From: Dokdonia sp.
GTDB lineage: Bacteria; Bacteroidota; Bacteroidia; Flavobacteriales; Flavobacteriaceae
Length of the DNA stretch: 64,000 nucleotides
NCBI GenBank assembly: GCA_020630915.1
Contig: JAHDIF010000002.1
Coordinates: forward strand, 205,301-269,300
Direction of reading: 5' to 3'
Shown: one piece after another, positions 8,453 through 17,387 of the stretch
How the letters are laid out: every line of letters starts with the position of its first letter
Numbering within the stretch: the first letter of the stretch is position 1
The notes under the pieces: model-generated
The model's input: only the letters and a program-made list of their open reading frames with translations
Told to the model about the DNA's origin: nothing
The model's database searches: none
Program-made: the position numbers and the translations under genes

Positions 8453-10894
8453 TTAGGATGGTTTTTTGAGTAATCCTTTTACATTGTTAAAATCAATAAA
8501 GTAAGTAACTCTTAAAGATACAGCGTGACTTATTGTTTGATCAAAAAGGTCTCCTAGGCTTTCTCCATAACTCAAAGCAGCTTGATCTGTACTATTAAAG
8601 ATATTGTTTCTATATAAGAGTGAAGCCTCGCTTCCAGGTGCAAAACGCCATCTAAAGCTTAGGTCCATATTCCATATATTAAAATTGGTATTAGGATCCC
8701 TTTGGATTGTAGTATCGTAGGTATCTATAGACGTTCTGGAGCCATCTTCATTAAGTAAGTAATAGATGTTACTGCTATGATCTGCTGTACTCCAGAAGTT
8801 GCGAAACCTAAGGTCTATGGCCTTATACGGATCAAAATTGTAACTCGCAGTAATCGTATTTTCTACCGAGTTGATATCTCTTAATCCCAGAAACACTTCG
8901 GTGTCGGTATTATCTACCCACCCAAAATTATTTGTGGTCGAATTATATTCTGACGATAGCACGACCAGAAAACGATCAGAAAATCGATATCTAGGAGAAA
9001 ATTCTATTCCCAAACTAGACTGTTGCTCATCTATTTCTTTAAACCAAGTTCTTGTATTAAAGTTGAGGTCAAAAGCAAATTTCTTTCTAAAGTCAGTACT
9101 AATAAATCCCCCGCCGCCTAAGCTGGCATCAAAGGTTACAAAACGTCCTTGGATCCTAGGTTCAAAATAATCTTGACGCTGGTCATTATAGTTGCTAAAA
9201 GCGCCAAAAGCAAAACGTTCCTTTGTAAAAAAGAAAGAATTGATACGCAGGCTATTACCCGTTACAACATCGGGCCTATAAAGTCGTCTATGTCTATAAG
9301 TTATATCTACGCGATATCCATTAAAGGTTTCTGTAGGCTGGATTAACTCATAAGAACCGCCTAACGTAAAGTTGTTGAAATTATTTCTAAATAAAAGCCC
9401 AAGATCATTGATGTCTATAGTGGTATTTGCAAAGTCATGTCCAAAACGATAGCGCCATGACCCACTAATTTTCCTAAAATCAAATTCTGATTGAAATCCA
9501 GTAGTAAGGCCCTCATCATCTCTCACATTGCTCACAATACCCCTACCTGAAACTCTGTAGTTATTCTCTTTATCTGCAATATCAAATACAGCTCCTGTGA
9601 CATTTGCATCCCTAAAGTTACTTCCACTCCTAATAACACTTGTATTTATAAGGGATATGGAGGAGTTATTGTTAAACTGCTGGTCTAGTACAAACACATT
9701 GTAATTAGATAAAGGTTCTACAACCTCTTCTCGTCTCTCGCTAGTTACGGTATTGCGAATGGTTGCAAACGTTCTTTCAGTTATGGAGTTTAAAAAACCT
9801 ACCCCTAAACCGTCTTTTGTGCGCCCAGAGATTTTAATAGAATTTAATAAATTTACTTTAGAAGGAAATTCTAATACCTCTTCATTTTCTTCTAAATTGT
9901 TAACAGATCCAGAAGGACCGCCACCTATCCTTCTAGAAAAGAAAATGCGTCCTTTATTAAAGAGATCCGTTCCCTCAGTAAAAAAGGGTCTGTTTTCTCC
10001 AAAGGTTTGTTCAAAGGGGCCTAGGTTAAGGCGAACTTCATCAAAGGCTACTTGCCCAAAATCTGGAATAAGCTGAGCATCCAGCGTAAAACTATCACTC
10101 AAGCCATATTTAATGTCCATTCCTCCAGCAAAATCTATAGAGGTTTCTCCATCTGAGAAGTTAGTTAACGCTTGCGCAAAAGGAAACAACGTTAACCTCA
10201 CAGGAGCATCTATATTTTTTATTCCTAGTACACGACCGTTATATTGTGTATCACGTCCTACACCACGTTCTATAAAATTCCAAGTATGGGTTTGATTTTC
10301 ATTTATAAGCCTCCTATAGAAATTAACACTCCAATCTTGCACGGGCGCTTCTGGGAAGCGTAATGCGTTATAAGGGATCTTAAACTCTGCATACCATCCT
10401 TTTTCATCACTAGATATACGACAGGTGAAAACCACATTAAAACCAAAGTCTCTATCATTTTGAGTAACTCTTTGATCTCCTATAGTTCCCGCACTAGTTA
10501 CATAAAATCGTGTCTCATTAATACCATCATTATATGTGTTCAGACCTATCATAAAATGATCTGCCTGAACAAAAATTTCGTCCCTTTGACTAAACTGTCT
10601 CGCCATTGAGCTAGGGTCGGTATGATATAAATATGCTGCTATATAAACAGCCTTGTCATCGTAAGCCATTTTAACTTCTGTCTGTAATTCTTCAGCAATA
10701 GTTCCTTCATTTCCTGGCTCAAACATTACAAAATTGCCAGATGGAGAGATAGTACTCCATACATTGTCGTCTAAGACTCCGTCTATTTTTGGGGCTTGAG
10801 TAATTCTATGAGCCTCAATTTTTTTCTGGTCGTGCTGACTTATCCCTACAAGTGATGTAAATAGGAGAGGTATAAGATATAGAGCTGTGCGCAT
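8453..10894 (-). CDS. DUF5916 outer-membrane protein with CBM9-like domain
   Basis: The 813-residue protein has a signal peptide (MRTALYLIPLLFTSLVGIS). An N-terminal carbohydrate-binding family 9-like domain follows (KIDGVLDDNVW, then AYDDKAVYIAAYLYH and WYAEFKIPYNALRFP), and then a long region of alternating aromatic strands typical of an outer-membrane beta-barrel. The junction sequence ending GENRPFFTEGTDLF is characteristic of DUF5916. The protein ends in a lysine/serine tail, not a T9SS signal. Its role is unknown; nutrient or glycan handling at the outer membrane is an inference. It is divergent from the msrA-like gene. Confidence 0.9.
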   Translation of the reverse strand: MRTALYLIPLLFTSLVGISQHDQKKIEAHRITQAPKIDGVLDDNVWSTISPSGNFVMFEPGNEGTIAEELQTEVKMAYDDKAVYIAAYLYHTDPSSMARQFSQRDEIFVQADHFMIGLNTYNDGINETRFYVTSAGTIGDQRVTQNDRDFGFNVVFTCRISSDEKGWYAEFKIPYNALRFPEAPVQDWSVNFYRRLINENQTHTWNFIERGVGRDTQYNGRVLGIKNIDAPVRLTLFPFAQALTNFSDGETSIDFAGGMDIKYGLSDSFTLDAQLIPDFGQVAFDEVRLNLGPFEQTFGENRPFFTEGTDLFNKGRIFFSRRIGGGPSGSVNNLEENEEVLEFPSKVNLLNSIKISGRTKDGLGVGFLNSITERTFATIRNTVTSERREEVVEPLSNYNVFVLDQQFNNNSSISLINTSVIRSGSNFRDANVTGAVFDIADKENNYRVSGRGIVSNVRDDEGLTTGFQSEFDFRKISGSWRYRFGHDFANTTIDINDLGLLFRNNFNNFTLGGSYELIQPTETFNGYRVDITYRHRRLYRPDVVTGNSLRINSFFFTKERFAFGAFSNYNDQRQDYFEPRIQGRFVTFDASLGGGGFISTDFRKKFAFDLNFNTRTWFKEIDEQQSSLGIEFSPRYRFSDRFLVVLSSEYNSTTNNFGWVDNTDTEVFLGLRDINSVENTITASYNFDPYKAIDLRFRNFWSTADHSSNIYYLLNEDGSRTSIDTYDTTIQRDPNTNFNIWNMDLSFRWRFAPGSEASLLYRNNIFNSTDQAALSYGESLGDLFDQTISHAVSLRVTYFIDFNNVKGLLKKPS

Positions 10895-10969
10895 TGTTAA
10901 AATTTATGGAGCAAAGCTAACTTGAGCGGGCAGGCAATTGTACTAATTAAAAGTTAAAAACAATTCTTT

Positions 10970-11003
10970 TTTGTTTAATTAAACATAAATTAGATTAAAC
11001 AAA
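10970..11003 (+). promoter_or_regulatory. Inverted-repeat operator candidate upstream of the msrA-like/folE genes
   Basis: TTTGTTTAA at 10970-10978 is mirrored by TTAAACAAA at 10995-11003. The left arm also forms a perfect 14-bp palindrome, TGTTTAATTAAACA (10972-10985). The array ends 11 bp before the msrA-like ATG, and no Bacteroidota -7 box (TAnnTTTG) is visible, so an activator or alternative sigma factor may be needed. A MerR-type regulator is only a guess. Confidence 0.45.
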
Positions 11004-11014
11004 TTAATAGTGCT

Positions 11015-11569
11015 ATGAAAAATATATCAACTATTTTATTAGGAGGCGGTAATTTTTGGATTACAGAAGCAATCTTTAAGAATGTAAGAGGTGTGCTTAG
11101 GGTTACTCCTGGATATGCAGGGGGTTACCTAGCCGCACCAGTTTACAGAGAAGTTTGTTCTGGACGTACTGGTCACGCAGAGGTTGTCCAAATTCACTTT
11201 AATTCAAGTCAAATAGATTTAGAATCTCTTTTGGACATCTTTTTCACTATGCACAACCCTACTTTAGAAAATAAGCAAGGAGTAGAAAAAGGATCGCAGT
11301 ATAGGTCTTATATTGGGAGCACCAGTCTAGAGCAGTCAAAAATTGTAAAGGATTACATTAGAGTTAGACAAGAAAATAATACCTTACCGAATAATATCGC
11401 AACAGATATTGAATTAAACAATGTATTCTTTGAAGCAGAATACTACCACCATAATTACTATGAGATTCATTTGTCGCAGCCATATGCGCAACGACTCATT
11501 GCACCAAATTTACAGGAGGTAGAAGCAATATTTAAAGAGTATTATATAACACCATTATTAGCAAGTTAG
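11015..11569 (+). CDS. msrA: MsrA family protein with catalytic Cys replaced by Asn
   Basis: The 184-residue protein matches peptide methionine (S)-sulfoxide reductase along its length: [20 protein letters not shown] in place of HDPT, GSQYRS, and [12 protein letters not shown] in place of FxxAEEYHQxYY. The invariant GCFW motif carrying the catalytic cysteine reads GGGNFW, with Asn13 in its place (codon AAT). The conserved Glu of GHAE and the SQYRS Tyr remain, and the only cysteine is in EVCSG. It should not reduce methionine sulfoxide by the known sulfenic-acid route. folE begins 1 bp downstream, so the two are surely co-transcribed. Confidence 0.9.
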   Translation: MKNISTILLGGGNFWITEAIFKNVRGVLRVTPGYAGGYLAAPVYREVCSGRTGHAEVVQIHFNSSQIDLESLLDIFFTMHNPTLENKQGVEKGSQYRSYIGSTSLEQSKIVKDYIRVRQENNTLPNNIATDIELNNVFFEAEYYHHNYYEIHLSQPYAQRLIAPNLQEVEAIFKEYYITPLLAS

Positions 11570-11570
11570 T

Positions 11571-12167
11571 ATGCCGTACAAGCAATTTGAAGAGTATAAC
11601 ATCCAAGTAACAGATGATGTTAAAAGGAGTTTTGAATCTATAATAGAAAATCTAGGAGAAGATAAAGATCGAGAGGGTATTGTAAAAACGCCAGAAAGAG
11701 CGGCAAAGGCAATGCAATTTCTTACCTCAGGATACTATATGGATGCATCTGCAATTCTTAAAGGTGCAATGTTTAAGGAAGATTATGACGACATGGTCAT
11801 TGTAAAAGACATTGAGTTGTATTCATTATGTGAGCATCATATGTTACCATTTTTTGGGAAAGCACATATCGCATACATCCCTAACGGGCATATTGTAGGC
11901 TTGAGTAAATTACCCAGAATTGTTGATGTTTTTGCCAGACGTTTACAGGTACAAGAACGTCTTACCCATGATATTCTTGAGTGCATAAACGAGACGCTTA
12001 AACCTAAGGGTGTAGCGGTTGTTATAGAAGCCAGTCATATGTGTATGATGATGCGTGGTGTGCAAAAACAAAACTCGACTACAACGACATCTGGTTTTAG
12101 AGGGCAATTTGAAAAACAAGAAACTCGTAATGAGTTTTTAAAACTTATAAGTTCAGATCTGTCTTAA
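11571..12167 (+). CDS. folE: GTP cyclohydrolase I (type I, FolE)
   Basis: FolE converts GTP to 7,8-dihydroneopterin triphosphate, the first step of tetrahydrofolate or pterin synthesis. The zinc ligands are visible: Cys87 and His90 in [10 protein letters not shown], and Cys158 in SHMCMMMRG. The substrate-binding segments [23 protein letters not shown] and [12 protein letters not shown] are intact. The length of 198 residues is normal. It is 1 bp behind the MsrA-like gene. Pairing with that gene instead of other folate genes suggests a special pterin supply, for example a flavin/pterin photolyase cofactor; that is inference only. Confidence 0.97.
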   Translation: MPYKQFEEYNIQVTDDVKRSFESIIENLGEDKDREGIVKTPERAAKAMQFLTSGYYMDASAILKGAMFKEDYDDMVIVKDIELYSLCEHHMLPFFGKAHIAYIPNGHIVGLSKLPRIVDVFARRLQVQERLTHDILECINETLKPKGVAVVIEASHMCMMMRGVQKQNSTTTTSGFRGQFEKQETRNEFLKLISSDLS

Positions 12168-12216
12168 ATAGTTTATGGAATACTTATTGCTCATAATGTA
12201 GTATATTTATTACTTT

Positions 12217-12516
12217 ATGAGCAAATACAAACTTTTATTTATAGGTTTATTAATAGATGCCTTTGGTATGATTACTTCTAGTTGGGTACTTCCAGTTATA
12301 GGTGATTTTGCAGATATTGTGTGGGCACCATTAACCGCTTGGTTAATGACTCGCTTATACAAAGGTAACGCAGGAAAAATAGCAGGGGTTGCTACATTTA
12401 TAGAAGAAATCATTCCTGGTTTAGACATCATACCTTCGTTTACCTTAATGTGGCTTTATACTCACGTGATTAGAGATTCTAAAATTTCTAAAGTATTAGA
12501 TCTAGATGACAAATAA
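12217..12516 (+). CDS. Small conserved membrane protein
   Basis: The 99-residue protein has two or three hydrophobic segments (LLFIGLLIDAFGMI, WVLPVIGDFADIVWAPLTAWLMTRL, and a C-terminal helix near FTLMWLYTHVI) and a motif-like IEEIIPGLDIIPSF. I cannot assign a function. It begins 49 bp after folE on the same strand and may be the third gene of that transcript or have its own promoter. Confidence 0.8.
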   Translation: MSKYKLLFIGLLIDAFGMITSSWVLPVIGDFADIVWAPLTAWLMTRLYKGNAGKIAGVATFIEEIIPGLDIIPSFTLMWLYTHVIRDSKISKVLDLDDK

Positions 12517-12635
12517 GTAAAATCTAAGCGCTGTATCTGGCATTTCTATCTCTAATGATGGACTCTTTTTTCACTTTCTTTAGTTATACTTGTAGATTCT
12601 ATTTATTTCACGAAATTGCAATAAAACTACCTTAG

Positions 12636-14147
12636 ATGACTACCATTCATTATATAAGCAGTGAATTGCTTGATTTTAAGATTATTGCCAAGATAATTGA
12701 TCAGGACATGAAGTTGGAGTTGAGTGAAGAAAGCATTCAAAATATCAATGCTTCTCGCGCCTATCTTGACTTAAAAATTGCGCAAAGTGATGTTCCCTTT
12801 TATGGAATTAACACAGGTTTTGGTAGTTTGTGCAACGTTGAGATTCAAGATGAAAATTTAACATTACTACAAGAAAATTTAGTGCGGTCACATGCGTGTG
12901 GTACTGGAGAGTATGTGCCCAAGGAGATTGTAAAATTAATGATTCTCTTAAAGATTCAGTCGCTTAGTTATGGTCATAGCGGTGTACATTTAGATACCGT
13001 ACAAAGACTCATAGACTTCTATAATTTAGATATAATACCAGTAGTCTATACGCAGGGTTCTTTGGGAGCTAGTGGAGATCTAGCACCTCTGGCTCATCTG
13101 GCATTACCTTTAATAGGAGAAGGAGAAGTATGGGATGGTAACGAGATTGCTTTCGCGAAAGCGTACTTAGAGAAATATAAGTTGTCACCTATTAAGTTGA
13201 AATCTAAGGAAGGGTTGGCATTACTTAATGGGACCCAATTTATGGCTGCCTATGGAGTGTATGCATTATTAAGATGCCATAAATTGTCCTATATGGCAGA
13301 TGTTATTGGAGCTATATCGATAGACGCGTTTGATTGTAATCTATCTCCTTTTGATGCATTAGTGCACTTTGTGAGACCACATAGAGGTCAGATAAAAACT
13401 GCCGAAAGAATATTGATGCTATTAGAAGGGAGTGAGATAGGAGCTCTTGAAAAGAATACTGTACAAGATCCGTACTCTTTTAGATGCATACCTCAAGTAC
13501 ACGGCGCTACTAAGGACGCTATACGTTATGTATCTGGTGTCTTTAAAACTGAAATTAATAGTGTAACCGACAATCCTAATATTTTTTCTAAAGAAGATAA
13601 AATAATAAGTGGCGGAAACTTTCACGGACAACCCTTAGCTATTACTTTAGACTTTTTATGTATTGCTATGTCAGAACTTGCCAGTATAAGTGAGCGCAGG
13701 ACATACCAACTTATCAGTGGATTAAGAGGGCTACCTCCTTTTTTAGTTAATAACCCCGGTTTGCAAAGCGGAATGATGATTCCACAATATACAGCCGCCA
13801 GTATCGTGAGCCAGAATAAGCAGTTTTCTACTCCTGCGAGTATAGATTCTATAGTATCTTCTAATGGTCAAGAAGATCATGTAAGTATGGGGGCTAATGC
13901 GGCAACAAAGCTTTATAAAGTTGTAGAAAATGTAGAGACTGTCTTGAGCATAGAGTTGCTCAATGCGGCTCAGGCTTTAGATTTTAGGAAACCGCTTAAA
14001 AGTTCACCCTTTCTTGAATCTTTTATAAACTCGTTACGAGAAACGATTCCTTTTGCAAAAGAAGATAGAGTATTTTCTTATGACATAAAAAAATGTGCAG
14101 GCTTTATACGCCAGCTACAAGTAGATGCTCAAGAGCTCTATTCTTAA
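12636..14147 (+). CDS. hutH: Histidine ammonia-lyase
   Basis: The 503-residue protein catalyses L-histidine to urocanate plus ammonia. The autocatalytic MIO triad Ala-Ser-Gly is at 145-147 within GSLGASGDLAPLAH, and the active-site loop YGINTGFG is at 56-63. Other conserved blocks are GNFHGQP, KEGLALLNGTQ and the QEDHVSMG segment. No other hut genes are adjacent, so this is a stand-alone copy, and activity on another aromatic amino acid is possible. An iterated palindrome (13149-13162) encodes AFAKA in the variable segment before KEGLALLNG. Confidence 0.95.
   Translation: MTTIHYISSELLDFKIIAKIIDQDMKLELSEESIQNINASRAYLDLKIAQSDVPFYGINTGFGSLCNVEIQDENLTLLQENLVRSHACGTGEYVPKEIVKLMILLKIQSLSYGHSGVHLDTVQRLIDFYNLDIIPVVYTQGSLGASGDLAPLAHLALPLIGEGEVWDGNEIAFAKAYLEKYKLSPIKLKSKEGLALLNGTQFMAAYGVYALLRCHKLSYMADVIGAISIDAFDCNLSPFDALVHFVRPHRGQIKTAERILMLLEGSEIGALEKNTVQDPYSFRCIPQVHGATKDAIRYVSGVFKTEINSVTDNPNIFSKEDKIISGGNFHGQPLAITLDFLCIAMSELASISERRTYQLISGLRGLPPFLVNNPGLQSGMMIPQYTAASIVSQNKQFSTPASIDSIVSSNGQEDHVSMGANAATKLYKVVENVETVLSIELLNAAQALDFRKPLKSSPFLESFINSLRETIPFAKEDRVFSYDIKKCAGFIRQLQVDAQELYS
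13149..13162. repeat. Iterated palindrome (in hutH)
   Basis: 14 bp only. Read as AFAKA in a variable region of the enzyme. Confidence 0.95.
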
Positions 14148-14161
14148 GAGGGAAAAATAGT

Positions 14162-14572
14162 TTACAAATTCTCTGTTTTTCTAAGTACGGGATTGGGTTT
14201 AGGTTCTGGTAAAATTTCTATAAAGAAATAGATCACGCCTCCAATACCATTAGCAAAAACAATGACCAGTATCCATAGTAACTGTCCGTTGCTTTGCGCT
14301 TTTAGCTTTTCATTTTTTGTGATGTGCACAATGTGCAAAATCATTGCAGCAAGGCCAGAAAAAATGGCTAAAATTAAGAAGACAAAAGCCATTGCAAAAC
14401 CTGTAAAGAAAGTGCCGCTGGATACACCATTTTGTTCAAAACCACCATCTGAACCTGTAGCTATCCCACCAAAGAAGATAACAAAGAAGGATACAATGTA
14501 CCCTATAAAACAAAGAATAGGCATAAAGGTGAGTATGCCTATTCCTATTTTTTGATTTTTAGAAAGCTTCAT
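14162..14572 (-). CDS. Membrane protein with PLDc_N-like C-terminal segment
   Basis: A 136-residue protein with four hydrophobic segments: two near the N-terminus (ILTFMPILCFIGYIVSFFVIFF), one at about 56-80, and a C-terminal pair around LLWILVIVFANGIGGVIYFFI. The last resembles the phospholipase D N-terminal membrane motif (WxLVxxxxNxxGxxxYF). No catalytic domain is present. It is 3 bp downstream of clpC on the same strand. Function unknown. Confidence 0.78.
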   Translation of the reverse strand: MKLSKNQKIGIGILTFMPILCFIGYIVSFFVIFFGGIATGSDGGFEQNGVSSGTFFTGFAMAFVFLILAIFSGLAAMILHIVHITKNEKLKAQSNGQLLWILVIVFANGIGGVIYFFIEILPEPKPNPVLRKTENL

Positions 14573-14575
14573 TTT

Positions 14576-17134
14576 TTAAGACTTAGTAGGGGTGTTTTTA
14601 CCCTTTTCTATAGAGATGCTTAAGGCATCTTCTTTTTTATCTAGATCCATAATTATGGCATCACCTTCTTCTAGATTAGAGGAGATAATCTCCTCAGCTA
14701 GAGCATCTTCTATATACTTCTGTATAGCTCTTTTAAGAGGTCTTGCTCCATAATCTTTGTCAAAACCTTTATCGCTAATATAGTCTTTTGCACTTTCAGT
14801 AAGACTTAAATCGTATCCTAGTTCTTTAATGCGTTTATATAGCTTTTCCAGTTCGATATCAATAATCCGGTGTATGTGTTCTCTTTCTAGGGCATTAAAT
14901 ACAACTACATCATCAATCCTATTAAGGAACTCTGGAGCAAATGCTTTTTTAAGTGCATTCTGGATAATACTTTTTGCATTATCATCTGCCTGATTCTTTC
15001 TTGTGGAAGTTCCGAAACCAACACCTTGACCAAAATCTTTAAGTTTTCTAGCACCTATATTAGATGTCATTATGATTATGGTATTTCTAAAGTCTATTTT
15101 ACGACCTAAAGAATCTGTGAGATATCCATCATCTAATACCTGTAATAACATATTAAAAACGTCTGGATGTGCTTTTTCAATCTCATCTAAAAGAACTACC
15201 GAATACGGTTTTCTTCTCACTTTCTCCGTAAGTTGGCCGCCCTCTTCATAACCTACATATCCTGGAGGTGCACCTACAAGTCTAGAGATTGCAAACTTCT
15301 CCATATACTCACTCATATCAATTCGTATAAGAGAATCTTCATTATCAAAAAGCTCTCTAGATAAAACTTTTGCAAGTTGTGTTTTTCCAACCCCTGTTTG
15401 GCCTAGGAATATAAATGAACCAATAGGTTTATTAGGATCTTTTAGCCCAGCTCGGTTACGTTGAATCGCTTTGGCAACTTTTGCAACAGCCTCATCTTGT
15501 CCTATTACATTATTCTTGATGGTCTCTGGAAGTTCAGATAGCTTATTAACTTCAGTTTGAGCTATGCGATTTACAGGAATTCCTGTCATCATACTAACCA
15601 CATCTGCCACGTTTCCTTCAGATACTTCCTGCTTATGTTGTTTAGACTCTTCTTCCCATTTTTCTTGTGCTATACTAAGTTCTTTCTCTATATTTTTTTC
15701 ATCATCACGCAGTTTGGCTGCCTCTTCATACTTCTGCTTTTTAACAACAGATGTTTTGAGCTCACGTACTTCTTCTAATTGACGTTCTAAATCAAGTACT
15801 TTTTTTGGTACATCAATATTTGTAATGTGTACTCTAGATCCAGCTTCGTCTAAAGCATCAATAGCTTTATCTGGAAGGAAACGATCTGTCATGTACCTAT
15901 TGGTAAGCTTTACACAAGCCTCAATAGCATCGTCAGTATATCTTACATTGTGATGGTCTTCATACTTTTCTTTTATGTTTTGAAGAATCTCAATAGTTTC
16001 TTCTACACTTGTAGGCTCTACCAAGACTTTCTGAAAACGTCTTTCTAGTGCTCCATCTTTTTCTATATGTTGTCTAAACTCGTCTAATGTAGTAGCACCC
16101 ACACATTGTATTTCGCCTCGAGCGAGTGCAGGTTTAAACATATTTGACGCATCTAATGAACCAGTAGCACCACCAGCGCCTACTATTGTATGAATTTCAT
16201 CTATAAAGAGGATGATATCATCATTCTTTTCTAGTTCGTTCATAACAGCTTTCATACGCTCTTCAAACTGTCCTCTATACTTAGTTCCAGCTACTAAACT
16301 TGCAAGATCTAATGTGACAACTCTTTTGTCAAAAAGAATACGTGATACTTTACGCTGCACGATACGCAAGGCAAGTCCTTCTGCAATAGCAGATTTACCC
16401 ACACCTGGTTCTCCTATGAGTAGAGGGTTATTTTTTTTACGTCTACTTAATATTTGAGAAACACGCTCTATTTCTTTAGATCTTCCTACTACGGGGTCTA
16501 ACTTTCCTTCGTCTGCCATTGCAGTGAGGTCTCGTCCAAAATTATCCAGTACAGGAGTCTTACTTTTTTTATTTCCTTTTCCAGCAGATGGAGCACTAAA
16601 CGGGTTTTCTTTTGCTCCGTCGTCACTAGCATCTTGATCATCACTAAATGATTCAGATTTAATAGGTTCTATATAATCTTCATCTTCGTTAGCCATCATA
16701 TGTTTAAATTGGTCTTTAACGTTGTCATAATCCACCTTTAATCTATTAAGAAGTTTGGTAGTTGGGTCATTTTCATTGCGAAGTACACACAATAAAAGGT
16801 GTGCTGTATTAATAGAAGAACTTTGAAAAAGTTTGGCCTCTAAGAAGGTTGTTTTTAACGCTCTTTCTGCCTGCCTCGTAAGGTGTAAATTTTTCTTGTC
16901 ATTTCCTTGATTTCCAACATTAGGATTTGCCGGACTCAAGATTTCTACCTTTCTCCTTAGATGTTCAAGATCTACATCTAATGCACCTAATATATCGATA
17001 GCTTTACCGCTACCATCTCTCAATAAACCAAGTAAGAGATGTTCTGTACCTATAAAGTCATGTCCTAATCGCAGGGCTTCTTCTTTACTATACGCAATTA
17101 CATCTTTTACTCTTGGTGAAAAATTATCATCCAT
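14576..17134 (-). CDS. clpC: ATP-dependent Clp protease ATP-binding subunit ClpC
   Basis: The 852-residue double-AAA+ unfoldase has two Clp-N repeats (about 1-145), an acidic linker, AAA-1 with Walker A GEPGVGKSA (241-249) and Walker B LFIDEIH (309-315), a UVR-type coiled middle region (about 445-490), and AAA-2 with Walker A GQTGVGKT (578-585) and VVLLDEIEKA. It feeds substrates to ClpP in protein quality control. UVR plus the Clp-N pair separate it from ClpB and ClpA. It is divergent from gyrA; the 253-bp gap holds both promoters and an extended palindrome. Confidence 0.95.
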   Translation of the reverse strand: MDDNFSPRVKDVIAYSKEEALRLGHDFIGTEHLLLGLLRDGSGKAIDILGALDVDLEHLRRKVEILSPANPNVGNQGNDKKNLHLTRQAERALKTTFLEAKLFQSSSINTAHLLLCVLRNENDPTTKLLNRLKVDYDNVKDQFKHMMANEDEDYIEPIKSESFSDDQDASDDGAKENPFSAPSAGKGNKKSKTPVLDNFGRDLTAMADEGKLDPVVGRSKEIERVSQILSRRKKNNPLLIGEPGVGKSAIAEGLALRIVQRKVSRILFDKRVVTLDLASLVAGTKYRGQFEERMKAVMNELEKNDDIILFIDEIHTIVGAGGATGSLDASNMFKPALARGEIQCVGATTLDEFRQHIEKDGALERRFQKVLVEPTSVEETIEILQNIKEKYEDHHNVRYTDDAIEACVKLTNRYMTDRFLPDKAIDALDEAGSRVHITNIDVPKKVLDLERQLEEVRELKTSVVKKQKYEEAAKLRDDEKNIEKELSIAQEKWEEESKQHKQEVSEGNVADVVSMMTGIPVNRIAQTEVNKLSELPETIKNNVIGQDEAVAKVAKAIQRNRAGLKDPNKPIGSFIFLGQTGVGKTQLAKVLSRELFDNEDSLIRIDMSEYMEKFAISRLVGAPPGYVGYEEGGQLTEKVRRKPYSVVLLDEIEKAHPDVFNMLLQVLDDGYLTDSLGRKIDFRNTIIIMTSNIGARKLKDFGQGVGFGTSTRKNQADDNAKSIIQNALKKAFAPEFLNRIDDVVVFNALEREHIHRIIDIELEKLYKRIKELGYDLSLTESAKDYISDKGFDKDYGARPLKRAIQKYIEDALAEEIISSNLEEGDAIIMDLDKKEDALSISIEKGKNTPTKS

Positions 17135-17387
17135 ATTTCTATCTCCTTAGGTGTTACGTAAATTTACGGATTCTTGTTCAAAAACTATTCCGCTCTATAC
17201 ACTTAGTAGCTAAAGTGGCAAATAACTGACAGTTTGCCAAGGGAAGCGTGTTGTAGTTATCAAAAAAGATAGTTAAATATTGTTAATAAAAAGTACGCTT
17301 TCGCGAAAGCGTAAACCCACAAAAAACCTTCAAAATCGCTACATTGCTAGCTAGTAATTTTTGACTAAAATCTAACTCAATTTATAT
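17135..17387. promoter_or_regulatory. Divergent clpC-gyrA intergenic region
   Basis: This gap must contain the promoters for clpC (minus) and gyrA (plus). The only structure I can define is the 20-bp iterated palindrome at 17294-17313, about 75 bp before the gyrA start. No exact TAnnTTTG box is seen for gyrA; TAATTTTTG near 17353 is one base too long between its halves. Confidence 0.5.
17297..17310. repeat. Iterated palindrome (clpC-gyrA gap)
   Basis: Extends to 20 bp (17294-17313, TAC...GTA). Intergenic. Confidence 0.95.
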
